From positions 2,479 through 48,277 of the IMG/VR virus record IMGVR_UViG_3300039098_000037: 45,799 nt of DNA; one strand, 5' to 3'. The first letter of the stretch is position 1. The number at the start of each line of letters is the position of its first letter. Below, in pieces: positions 14,353 to 20,701 of this stretch. Under the pieces are notes generated by a model that saw only the letters and a list, made by a program, of their open reading frames with translations, was not told the DNA's origin and did no database searches. This DNA is from a virus. A program made the translations under genes and the position numbers.

Positions 14353-14761
14353 ATTCTACTCCATTTAATAGTATCTTTTTCTTTGTATTTATGTTTAAAT
14401 TCAATATCTTAGCTCCTAGTATAGTCAATGCTTCTTTCATTGCCTTATAGTAATTTTCATAATCTGAACTCTTGCTAATAGTCAGAAGTAGACGAGACTT
14501 TGAAGACAGTATGAACGCATTAGCTACCTGCAAGCATGGGCTATTTCCGTCATTTGCTATGTTTATAAAGTCGCGATGGTATCCGTCAAGCCTATAGCCC
14601 TTATCGAAATAAACACGGTGTTTAAAAACCTTTTCATGTATAGATCTGTCAGCTCTAATGACTATAAGCTGTACTCTTTTAGAGGCAAAGTCGCCTACAA
14701 TCTCTAGCTTTACATCTAGCAACCCTTTAAATATGCCTCTTACATTTTTATTCTTGTCCAT
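14333..14761 (-). CDS. Tandem-paralogue family member 4 (142 aa)
   Basis: Ends with LGAKILNLNINTKKKILLNG followed by VEYGKDNN, a slightly expanded version of the family tail 'G-KV-TGKK-I-INGVEY'. The N-terminal part LLDVKLEIVGDFASKRVQLI corresponds to the first strands of the sister proteins. I prefer ATG 14761 (MDKNKNVRG) over a GTG three codons upstream; both lie inside the previous gene's 3' end. No membrane segment and no known domain. Stop/start overlaps on both sides show co-translation with the other family members. Confidence 0.72.
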   Translation of the reverse strand: MDKNKNVRGIFKGLLDVKLEIVGDFASKRVQLIVIRADRSIHEKVFKHRVYFDKGYRLDGYHRDFINIANDGNSPCLQVANAFILSSKSRLLLTISKSSDYENYYKAMKEALTILGAKILNLNINTKKKILLNGVEYGKDNN

Positions 14762-15143
14762 TATATTCACATCCGTTTATTGTTATAGTCCTTTTCTTAT
14801 TTAGATCAATTACCTTCACTCCATTATCTCTAGCTGCTTGTAGTGCTGCTAATAGAGTTCCTAGCAGTGGATATCCCTGTCTGTAAGATCCATTATAACA
14901 AGGCATGTATATTATAGCCGAGCCACAGTGGTCGCTTGACGATCCCATTCCTTTTCTGTGCGAGAAACTAATCTTATGCATAAAGTTATCGCCTATAAGA
15001 TCAAGATTCCTTCCATTAATACCGCTAATACTATAGTCAACACAGCAAAAGTGATTCTCTTTCCCTTCGTAAACAGTACCGAAGTTTGCCTTAGCACTCA
15101 TCTCAGTTATCTTATACTTTATAGTTATCCCTTCACCCTTCAT
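14748..15143 (-). CDS. Tandem-paralogue family member 3 (131 aa)
   Basis: Ends ARDNGVKVIDLNKKRTITIN followed by GCEYNGQE, the family tail with Cys in place of Val. The middle is rich in Ser, His and Cys (HFCCVDYSISGINGRN, SSSDHCGSAIIYMPC). The start MKGEGITIKYK at 15143 uses the GGAG encoded by the Asn-Gly-Val codons of the preceding gene's tail, 6 nt away; an ATG 12 nt upstream has no ribosome site. Function unknown. Confidence 0.72.
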   Translation of the reverse strand: MKGEGITIKYKITEMSAKANFGTVYEGKENHFCCVDYSISGINGRNLDLIGDNFMHKISFSHRKGMGSSSDHCGSAIIYMPCYNGSYRQGYPLLGTLLAALQAARDNGVKVIDLNKKRTITINGCEYNGQE

Positions 15144-15507
15144 ATTTAACTCCATTAACTAATATATCTTTCTTGCCTGTCAGTACTTTAACTCCATATT
15201 TACGTAGCGTATTTAGTATTATTCGCATGTAATCTGGTGCGCAATTAAATATTATCTTGTCATCATTGTCGGCATATTCGTCACCTCTTAGCCATATAGT
15301 ACTGTAACGAGGCCTAAAGCCTATAACTATAGCAGGATTAGCACAAGAAGCCATATATATATAGTCTCCAGTCTCGCCAGAGATATATAGTCTTGCGGAG
15401 CAGCCCTCTAGGTCCTCGTTCTGCTTAATAACAGAATACTCATATCTGCCTATCTTATTAGGAACCTTAACTATCTTCAATGTAAGCTTTCCAGTAAAGT
15501 CTTTCAT
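15133..15507 (-). CDS. Tandem-paralogue family member 2 (124 aa)
   Basis: Starts MKDFTGKLTLKIVKVPNKIG, nearly the same as the sister at 15507-15893 (DFTGKLTVKIVED). It continues with YEYSVIKQ (YLFSVVKQ in the sister), STIWLRGDEYA (IDIYIRGRATH), and ends RKYGVKVLTGKKDILVNG then VKYEG. This is the clearest evidence that the genes arose by tandem duplication. The start overlaps the upstream stop (TAATG) with GAGGAAG as ribosome site. Predicted all-beta with a short C-terminal helix and hairpin. Function unknown. Confidence 0.8.
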   Translation of the reverse strand: MKDFTGKLTLKIVKVPNKIGRYEYSVIKQNEDLEGCSARLYISGETGDYIYMASCANPAIVIGFRPRYSTIWLRGDEYADNDDKIIFNCAPDYMRIILNTLRKYGVKVLTGKKDILVNGVKYEG

Positions 15508-15893
15508 TACTTCCTCTCAATTCCATTTATTATAATTTTCTTCTTGCCAGTTATTACTTTAATGCCTGCTTTTCTTAGCCTAGATATTAGATCCCTTAAT
15601 GGCTTTTCCTTTGCATAAAAACCTTGCGCGACCAAGTCTGAATGTGTGGCTCTGCCCCTTATGTATATATCTATACTTGAAAGACAACATTCTATGTCCT
15701 GTATTGCTGGACATGATATTGACATAATCTTAATAGTTGGAGATTTACCATACAGGTAGTGGTCAAATTTTCCCTTTTTCATGCTATCGCACTGCTTTAC
15801 AACAGAAAATAGATACCTTCTATAGTCTTTATCTTTTAATTTCTTTAATTTATCCTCAACTATCTTAACAGTTAATTTTCCTGTAAAATCCAC
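15507..15893 (-). CDS. Tandem-paralogue family member 1 (128 aa)
   Basis: First gene of the tandem family. I choose a GTG start at 15893 with GGAGG 4 nt upstream, giving MDFTGKLTVKIVED, which aligns with the N-terminus of the next paralogue; the longer frame to 15911 has no ribosome site. It ends RKAGIKVITGKKKIIINGIE. The middle has KQCDSMKKGKFD and IDIYIRGRATHSD. Transcription probably starts upstream, past the inverted repeat at 15984-16038. Function unknown. Confidence 0.77.
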   Translation of the reverse strand: MDFTGKLTVKIVEDKLKKLKDKDYRRYLFSVVKQCDSMKKGKFDHYLYGKSPTIKIMSISCPAIQDIECCLSSIDIYIRGRATHSDLVAQGFYAKEKPLRDLISRLRKAGIKVITGKKKIIINGIERK

Positions 15894-15983
15894 AATTCCT
15901 CCAAAACGCACTGGCGTCAGTCTGTATAATATTCATCATATCTTATCTATATATAAAACACTTTATATCATTAGCAGGTGATA

Positions 15984-16044
15984 GTAATACCGAGTAGTTA
16001 GCTAATTACCCCTAACCATGTATAACTACTCGGATTACTGTCAA
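15984..16044 (-). promoter_or_regulatory. Large inverted repeat with adjacent TTGACA, upstream of the paralogue/Ubl cassette
   Basis: GTAATACCGAGTAGTTA (15984-16000) and TAACTACTCGGATTAC (16023-16038) form a 16-bp stem with one bulged base and a 22-nt loop. On the - strand TTGACA (16044-16039) directly abuts the arm. TATACA begins 14 nt further and no good -10 sits at 16-18 nt, so this could be an operator-controlled promoter or an attenuator-like leader. No U-tract follows. It is the only notable structure in the 15894-16047 gap. Confidence 0.5.
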
Positions 16045-16047
16045 CAA

Positions 16048-16335
16048 CTAAGCATATAAGAATGATAGTTCTTGTCTCAAATGCTTCTTATATTGTGGTA
16101 AATTGTCTGCTATAACTTGGTTAACATCAACCTCATAACACTTATTACCTTGTTCTATTAGCTTGAAATAGTCTTTATTGCTTTGTTGGTGTTTTCCTAT
16201 TTCTTCTAACTCATTCTGTAAGATTTCTATATCAGCTTGATACCTTTCTTTGCTTAATATCTTTGCTATATATAAACCCCTTGCATCTTTAATTCTTTGT
16301 TGTATTAACTTCTTTTGTTCGTGTACATTTACCAT
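16048..16335 (-). CDS. Hypothetical coiled-coil protein (95 aa)
   Basis: Starts MVNVHEQKKLIQQRIKDARG; this ATG has CAGGGA about 9 nt upstream, whereas the frame's earlier ATG (16374) lies in a poor context. Heptad-like KERYQADIEILQNELEEIGK predicts a coiled coil. Ends QYKKHLRQELSFLYA. No membrane segment. It is a member of the small-gene leader of the leftward array. Function unknown. Confidence 0.65.
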   Translation of the reverse strand: MVNVHEQKKLIQQRIKDARGLYIAKILSKERYQADIEILQNELEEIGKHQQSNKDYFKLIEQGNKCYEVDVNQVIADNLPQYKKHLRQELSFLYA

Positions 16336-16415
16336 TTTAACTATCCCTGTAATAATTAGACTATAATAGGGCAACTCCTTGTTACCCTACACTATAAATA
16401 ATTTAATCTAATTAG

Positions 16416-16736
16416 TTACTGATTCTTTAAAAATGATAAGTCCATCTCAATAGCGGGTGTTTGGCTTAACACAATGCCACCCATTTTAGGTATTACTAAA
16501 TCAGGTACTTTGCATGCTATAAAATCGACATGTGCGTTATCGGTGCACCATTGTGCCCAGTCTTGAGTAAAAGTAGCTCTTCCCTTTGTAGGATCTTTAG
16601 TAGTGTACTTGAATTTCTTTTTACAGAATTCTAGTAGCTTGTCCCCTTTCTCCTCGATAGGCTTAAAGGTTAATCCCACGTTGTTCATGTAAGAACTGAT
16701 CCCTACTTCTACCTGTATTGATATTCTACCGTCCAT
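16416..16736 (-). CDS. Hypothetical protein (106 aa)
   Basis: Not recognised. MDGRISIQVEVGISSYMNNV is followed by a lysine-rich helix (LLEFCKKKFKYTTKDPTKGR) and WAQWCTDNAHVDFIACKVPD, with three cysteines not arranged as a zinc site. AAAGGAG stands 6 nt before the ATG. It lies downstream of a 367-nt gene-free stretch, so it may have its own promoter there, although none is convincing. Confidence 0.72.
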   Translation of the reverse strand: MDGRISIQVEVGISSYMNNVGLTFKPIEEKGDKLLEFCKKKFKYTTKDPTKGRATFTQDWAQWCTDNAHVDFIACKVPDLVIPKMGGIVLSQTPAIEMDLSFLKNQ

Positions 16737-17103
16737 TTTTAACTCCTTTGTTAAACGGTTTATATAATAAGTATGTTTATGTGTATATTTATATTATATA
16801 CTAGGAACATACTTGGTTTACTTTTCGCTTGGAATTTTTGACTCCATTCTTGTCTCTCTTTTTTCACGCTTTGTCAAAATCTTTTTGCTTGCTATCTTCA
16901 TTTTCCCCATAATCACAAGGTGTTAGATCTGAAATTAACGCTTGCCTCAAACTTCCATCATTTTCAAGCTAGGCAATCATTTCCACCAAGCTTATCCAAA
17001 ATATCTCATGAGAAGCCAAATTTTAGCCCAATTTTCATTCAAAACTACCTAGTCCGTATCTTTTCACCTGACAAAAACCAGATAGCTTAGAATCAAAATT
17101 ACC
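16737..17103. other. Gene-free stretch with atypical composition
   Basis: No convincing gene in 367 nt. The first ~70 nt are TA-rich. From about 16830 the + strand becomes C/T/A-rich and G-poor, unlike the flanking phage DNA. The - strand carries a purine-rich 30-codon frame (about 16826-16918) without clear support. A perfect palindrome TCTCATGAGA sits at 17004-17013. Two word pairs here (16961-16972 and 16994-17008) recur in order at 1013-1055. Its role could be a structured RNA, an untranslated leader for the 106-aa gene or a remnant. Confidence 0.5.
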
Positions 17104-17283
17104 CTATCTTAAAATCATAATCCATAAAATCAATCCAAGAGATACCACAAACGATAAGCTAGTGGCAAAAACCACCAAAGCCATATCAAGTGGAGAAGCA
17201 AACAGGCTGACCATTACAAGTAACAATACTAATAATACTGCGGTTGATATTAGTAATCTTTTAGTGGTTGTATCTTCTAGCAT
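17104..17283 (-). CDS. Small two-helix membrane protein (59 aa)
   Basis: The frame MLEDTTTKRLLISTAVLLVL... has two hydrophobic segments, residues ~10-29 and ~34-57, separated by a short ASPLD turn. The charged N-terminus and terminal Arg are consistent with a hairpin in the inner membrane. AAGGTG lies 7-8 nt before the ATG, and the start overlaps the preceding stop by 7 nt, so it belongs to the leftward operon. Small two-helix proteins of this kind are often holins or membrane-acting early proteins, but lysis genes are elsewhere in the window. Confidence 0.72.
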   Translation of the reverse strand: MLEDTTTKRLLISTAVLLVLLLVMVSLFASPLDMALVVFATSLSFVVSLGLILWIMILR

Positions 17284-17738
17284 GTTAAGTCACCTTTTAT
17301 CTTCTTTATTCTTAGACCATGTATCATACTCATTTCTTCAGGCAAAGGCTTAATTCCTACGCATTTACTAGCATCTTTTATAAACTCTCTAAGTTCAGCG
17401 GTTGACATTATCCTAGTCTCTTTATTTGCTTCCATTAAAGGCTTAAGGAAACTATCAGCACTCTTTAGCTTGCCAATTGCTAGCTCTGATAATGCCTTGA
17501 CTGCATATGTCCTTTGTTTCAATTGAGTCATGATATTATCTATCTCACACAACGTGGTAGATATGAATACGTCATCGTCCCCAATAGCTCTTAGGTCTTT
17601 TACATATGATTCCATATGGTTAGATGTCTTTACTAGTGTTAGCAGCTCTTTTATTTGTTTGGATATAATAGCGTTATCCTCGACAAGTAAGTTTGCTATC
17701 TTAGTACTGTTTACTATTATTCGTTGTGCTTCACTCAT
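17277..17738 (-). CDS. Hypothetical helical protein (153 aa)
   Basis: Not recognised. Almost wholly alpha-helical by pattern (IIVNSTKIANLLVEDNAIIS, CEIDNIMTQLKQRTYAVKAL), with a basic end KIKKIKGDLTC. RBS GGAGTTAATC before ATG. It is expressed early if the promoter at 18391 is used, because it is fourth in that transcript. No enzyme motif visible. Confidence 0.72.
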   Translation of the reverse strand: MSEAQRIIVNSTKIANLLVEDNAIISKQIKELLTLVKTSNHMESYVKDLRAIGDDDVFISTTLCEIDNIMTQLKQRTYAVKALSELAIGKLKSADSFLKPLMEANKETRIMSTAELREFIKDASKCVGIKPLPEEMSMIHGLRIKKIKGDLTC

Positions 17739-17747
17739 GATTAACTC

Positions 17748-17948
17748 CTATAGCCTTTCAAGCTGTTTTTTAAGTTCTTCTTCCAATTCAATAAATAGTG
17801 CGGCAATCTTAGCTAATAGAGTGCGAGGCTTGCCCTTTGCTAGTGTGGCGTAATTGACCATATCATAGCCTACCTTTTCCCTAATGGTCTTAACCTCTTG
17901 TAATGTTTCATTGATGTTGGCCGCTTGGTTAAATGTTTTCTTGTCCAT
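17748..17948 (-). CDS. Hypothetical small helical protein (66 aa)
   Basis: MDKKTFNQAANINETLQEVK... is two predicted helices ending in a leucine/glutamate/lysine-rich amphipathic segment (ALFIELEEELKKQLERL) likely to self-associate. AAAGGAG precedes the ATG by 6 nt. Third gene from the leftward promoter. Function unknown. Confidence 0.7.
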   Translation of the reverse strand: MDKKTFNQAANINETLQEVKTIREKVGYDMVNYATLAKGKPRTLLAKIAALFIELEEELKKQLERL

Positions 17949-17997
17949 TTTTTACTCCTTTATTAGTTATTAATGGATAATAGCAGTATCTAGCTGC

Positions 17998-18174
17998 TTA
18001 ATTGTTTTTTACTGGTAGTGTCTTTATCTTAGTATCAATTATTACTATAGCTTCGTCTAATTTTTTATGGATCTCATCTATCATCTTGATAGTTACTTTT
18101 GATGTAATCATTTGATGCTCTAGATTAACTAGAATTACCTTGATGGTAGATAGTTTACTGATAGCTTGTTTCAT
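17998..18174 (-). CDS. Hypothetical small protein (58 aa)
   Basis: MKQAISKLSTIKVILVNLEH... is an amphipathic helical protein with basic character, ending KIKTLPVKNN. AAAGGGAAAT lies upstream of the ATG. It shares the style of its neighbours at 17748 and 18197: short, helical and heptad-like, possibly a set of small early host-interaction proteins. Function unknown. Confidence 0.65.
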   Translation of the reverse strand: MKQAISKLSTIKVILVNLEHQMITSKVTIKMIDEIHKKLDEAIVIIDTKIKTLPVKNN

Positions 18175-18196
18175 AGTATTTCCCTTTGTTGTATTG

Positions 18197-18355
18197 TTAG
18201 TATTTCTCTATATATTTATCCGTTCTTACTCTTGACTTGAAGTGTCCCTCTTGTATTACGCATGACGATAGCTTAGTTATTTCCTTGTTGACCTGTATTA
18301 GGTTGCTATTGATTGACCTTAATAGTGTTAGTAGCTCTTTAAAGTATTTAAACAT
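18197..18355 (-). CDS. First gene of the leftward operon, small protein (52 aa)
   Basis: MFKYFKELLTLLRSINSNLI... is an amphipathic helical peptide with a basic end (SRVRTDKYIEKY). AAGGACA lies 7 nt before the ATG, and the gene begins about 30 nt downstream of the predicted start of the promoter at 18391-18419, so it should be the first product of the leftward transcript. Function unknown. Confidence 0.68.
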   Translation of the reverse strand: MFKYFKELLTLLRSINSNLIQVNKEITKLSSCVIQEGHFKSRVRTDKYIEKY

Positions 18356-18390
18356 TTTAATGTCCTTGTTATATTGTTAATAGTATGTAG

Positions 18391-18419
18391 GTAATATATG
18401 CCTAGTATATTGTTGTCAA
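18391..18419 (-). promoter_or_regulatory. Leftward sigma-70-like promoter for the replication/Ubl array
   Basis: On the - strand: TTGACA (18419-18414), 17-nt spacer, TATTAC (18396-18391), predicted start near 18384, then AAGGACA and the ATG at 18355. Perfect -35 and ideal spacing; the -10 matches 4 of 6. It is well placed to drive the genes down to the tRNA cluster. Confidence 0.72.
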
Positions 18420-18710
18420 GTATTAATTATAGGTTAGTAATATATATTGTATTAATTACATGGTTGATAGTTATGGTAAGTATACGTTATCATTGCTAGT
18501 TTATGTCAGTATATAATAGTTAGATAGTATGTATCTAATAGTTGCATGTAAGGTTAGTAGGGTAGATTTATATATAATATTGCCTAGGTACGTTATTGTT
18601 GGATAATTCATCAGAAAAATGCCTACTTTATATATGTATATATTATGCGTGTATTATCATTGTAGTAGGCATATAGATGAGGATATATATAGATAGGTTA
18701 AGTGTGTGTG

Positions 18711-18778
18711 TAATAGGATGCATAAGGTTAATAGGTCAATAGGTAGTAGGCTAATAGGTTAATGAGCTAATAGGGTTA
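18711..18778. repeat. Cluster of TAATAGG-type short repeats
   Basis: The word AATAGG (with TAATAGGA, TTAATAGGTC, CAATAGGTA, CTAATAGGTT and CTAATAGGG variants) occurs at least five times, mostly at 10-20 nt spacing, in the gene-free region. This could be a binding-site cluster or slippage-derived sequence. Confidence 0.55.
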
Positions 18779-18875
18779 TATATAGTAGTATGGGTGTTGT
18801 GATAATAGCAATGATAGCAATGTTATATATATACTGTCCCTATCTCCCTCTCTCCCATTACATACTGTACCATTA

Positions 18876-18911
18876 TAATACTATATATAATACTATATAT
18901 AATACTATATA
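18876..18911. repeat. Three tandem copies of TAATACTATATA
   Basis: Perfect 12-bp direct repeats at 18876-18887, 18888-18899 and 18900-18911. Entirely A/T except one C per unit, close to one helical turn per repeat, suited to duplex unwinding or repeated protein contacts. Confidence 0.85.
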
Positions 18912-18922
18912 TTGTCCTAATA

Positions 18923-19044
18923 AGTCCTGTTATAGTACTAGTTAGCCTGTTATGTCCTATTATAGTACTATATGTCCCTTTATATTCTAGTATCTTAGAT
19001 GATGATTACCTGTGTTATTACTGTTAAGTCCTGATATAGTACTA
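18923..19044. repeat. Three 18-bp iteron-like repeats
   Basis: AGTCCTGTTATAGTACTA (18923-18940), TGTCCTATTATAGTACTA (18953-18970) and AGTCCTGATATAGTACTA (19027-19044): same orientation, differing at one to three positions. The core TATAGTACTA contains a self-complementary TAGTACTA. Same-strand spaced repeats of this length resemble replication iterons. Confidence 0.8.
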
Positions 19045-19426
19045 TATGTATATGTCTGTACATTATATAGTAGTAATCATTGCTATCTAGTTACTGGATA
19101 GTATTGTTATAATAGTCACAGGGGACATTATTTCTAGTAATAGGGGGGGTGGGGGTAAGAGTGATTATTGATCATACAAGAATGTACTATACCTACATAG
19201 AAAAATAATTAGTCAATCAATAATCAATAATCTAATAGTGGAAAAAATAATTGGAATTGATATATACCTAATGCCTATAAACATAATCACTTGAGTCCTT
19301 ATCATTATACCTAATAATCTAAGTTAGTAGCAACCGAATATAGGCAACTCTACACCTATCTACACTGCTATGAGTCATCCACTATAGCTAGTTAATACCT
19401 ATACTAAATTACCTGTAATATTTTAC

Positions 19427-19454
19427 TTGACTTTTCGTGCTAGAATAGTAAAAT
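19427..19454 (+). promoter_or_regulatory. Rightward promoter with shared CTTGACTTTTCGTG element
   Basis: TTGACT (19427-19432), 16-nt spacer, TAAAAT (19449-19454). The word CTTGACTTTTCGTG also occurs in the leftward promoter at 978-1005. The -10 is inside one arm of the 14-bp inverted repeat 19442-19455/19545-19558, so binding there would block it. It would add a ~240-nt structured leader ahead of the gene at 19705. Confidence 0.6.
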
Positions 19455-19558
19455 GATATAGCAGCCTGAGAGCTGTACTAACCTAGGACAGTGAACAGGA
19501 AGTAACAAGCTAGGGTTGTTAGTAACTGGCTAAGGTTGTTGTAACATTTTACTATTCT
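19442..19558. repeat. 14-bp inverted repeat enclosing a direct-repeat leader
   Basis: AGAATAGTAAAATG (19442-19455) and CATTTTACTATTCT (19545-19558) are perfect inverted arms. Between them are two similar direct repeats, GCTAGGGTTGTTAGTAAC (19509-19526) and GCTAAGGTTGTTGTAAC (19529-19545). This may be an operator pair for looping repression or a folded 5' leader. Confidence 0.7.
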
Positions 19559-19650
19559 CTTTACCCTTTCCATTCTTACCTTCCTAGGTTACCTGTCTGG
19601 CTTAAGGATAGCTCCCTTTAATCTTTGTTCAAATTAATCTAATATTTTCA

Positions 19651-19679
19651 TTGACACATTATTTCCTAGTAGTTATAGT
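19651..19679 (+). promoter_or_regulatory. Strong rightward sigma-70-like promoter
   Basis: TTGACA (19651-19656), 17-nt spacer, TATAGT (19674-19679); predicted start near 19686, followed by GAGGAGG and the ATG at 19705. Near-consensus, so the PP-loop gene and following small genes are probably expressed early and strongly. Confidence 0.8.
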
Positions 19680-19704
19680 TGATACATAACTTGAGGAGGT
19701 TATT

Positions 19705-20469
19705 ATGGAAATGGCAGAGGTAGTTTATCAACCCGGAATGACGGCACTTGGCATAGTTAGCTTTAGTGGAGGCAAAACTTCTGGATATATGTCAAAGCTA
19801 ATAAAGGACGCTGATCCATCATGCAGGGTCGTGTTTATGAATACTGGCATGGAGCATGAGAAGACGCTTGAGTTTGTTGATAGATGCGACAAAGAATTTG
19901 GGCTGAATGTGGAATGGATTGAAGCAAAGGTTCACCATGGAGAAAGAAAGTCCACATCATTTACAAGCACTACATTTCGCGAAGCAGAGAGAGGGATATC
20001 TCTTGCTAGAGAGGTCGTTCAAAAGTATGGTTTATTTGGCATGGGTTTTCTTCATTGCACCAGAGAGCTTAAATTAAATCCGTTCAAGGCATGGAAAAAG
20101 GAAAATGGCTTAATGGAGGCAAAGGTTGCCATAGGGATAAGAGCTGACGAAATAGACAGGGTCAATCCAAGGTATAAAGATGAGCAGCTATATTATCCGC
20201 TCATTGATTTGAAAGTTACGAAAGAAGATGTAAATAATTTTTGGAGCGAACAGGCTTTTGACCTTGGAATCCCAGACAGGCTTGGAAATTGTGTTTTTTG
20301 CTGGAAGAAGTCTGACAAGAAGCTAGTGGCGAATGCAAAAGAGTACCCAGATGAGCTAAAATTGATAACAGAGCTAGAGAATATAGGGACAAAGGGCAGC
20401 GACAAAATGTTTAGGGGCAAAAAGTCCTCTGCTGATTTTGGCTGCAAAGAGTCTTGTGAATTATTTTAA
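19705..20469 (+). CDS. PP-loop ATPase of the PAPS-reductase-like family
   Basis: A 254-aa protein with the SFSGGKTSGYM PP-loop (residues 19-29) that binds ATP or adenylated substrate, a conserved MGFLHCTRELKLNPF stretch, GIRADEIDR (the 'G-R--E--R' signature) and NCVFCWKKS with further Cys near the end (FGCKESCELF). These mark the phosphoadenosine phosphosulfate reductase/adenine nucleotide alpha hydrolase superfamily. Phage members are often annotated as PAPS reductases, but relatives include DndC-like sulphur-transfer and base-modification enzymes. The CxxC and CxxxC pairs suggest a metal or iron-sulphur site. First gene behind a near-consensus promoter, RBS GAGGAGG 5 nt from ATG. Substrate unknown: sulphate metabolism or nucleic-acid modification are both possible. 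Confidence 0.82.
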   Translation: MEMAEVVYQPGMTALGIVSFSGGKTSGYMSKLIKDADPSCRVVFMNTGMEHEKTLEFVDRCDKEFGLNVEWIEAKVHHGERKSTSFTSTTFREAERGISLAREVVQKYGLFGMGFLHCTRELKLNPFKAWKKENGLMEAKVAIGIRADEIDRVNPRYKDEQLYYPLIDLKVTKEDVNNFWSEQAFDLGIPDRLGNCVFCWKKSDKKLVANAKEYPDELKLITELENIGTKGSDKMFRGKKSSADFGCKESCELF

Positions 20470-20482
20470 TAGGATATTAACA

Positions 20483-20701
20483 ATGAACAATATGACCTTG
20501 ATCTCTCCAATAGTCCTTGCACATTCAAAGGCTCAGGCATTAAGAATCATACAAAATGGCTTAGAGAATAAAGCATTAACTGCAATACTTTACATTGTTG
20601 CTCTTACAGTACTATTCACTACATTGTTTAATGAGCTACTTGATATTACTGATTTCAAGGATGCTAAGGCTTGCACGCAAAACATTAAAGGAGGATTGTA
20701 A
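20483..20701 (+). CDS. Small single-pass membrane protein (72 aa)
   Basis: Starts MNNMTLISPIVLAHSKAQAL, chosen because AGGA lies 8-9 nt upstream and the longer frame runs back into the preceding gene. ALTAILYIVALTVLFTTLFN is one transmembrane helix near residues 37-56, followed by an acidic then basic tail. Stop overlaps the next start (TAATG). Function unknown. Confidence 0.7.
   Translation: MNNMTLISPIVLAHSKAQALRIIQNGLENKALTAILYIVALTVLFTTLFNELLDITDFKDAKACTQNIKGGL

Larger units (their letters stand above)
18420..19426. other. AT-rich repeat region, candidate replication origin/control region
   Basis: About 1 kb without any plausible gene, between divergent promoters. It is extremely AT-rich and packed with short repeats: TAATAGG-type words (18711-18778), three tandem TAATACTATATA units (18876-18911), three 18-bp iteron-like copies (18923-19044), and a G7-T-G5 run (19143-19155). 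Iterons next to an AT-rich duplex-unwinding-like stretch, flanked by replication genes, are typical of phage origins. No initiator-binding site can be named from sequence alone. Confidence 0.5.

Noticed and set aside
17162-17353. 63-codon + strand frame MAKTTKAISSGEANRL...
   Set aside because: Lies opposite the two-helix membrane gene and the 153-aa gene, both with ribosome sites in the leftward operon; treated as a shadow.
19545-19600. Mirror-image leftward promoter using the second arm of the 14-bp inverted repeat
   Set aside because: The -10 is duplicated in reverse, but no TTGACA-like -35 lies at 15-19 nt on that strand.
18391-19680. CRISPR-like array in the repeat-dense region
   Set aside because: Repeats are short (12-18 bp), tandem or irregularly spaced, and there are no unique spacers of constant size.
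19705-20469. Assignment as a bona fide sulphate-assimilation PAPS reductase (cysH)
   Set aside because: The PP-loop and Cys pairs define the superfamily but not the substrate; phage context does not support sulphate assimilation.
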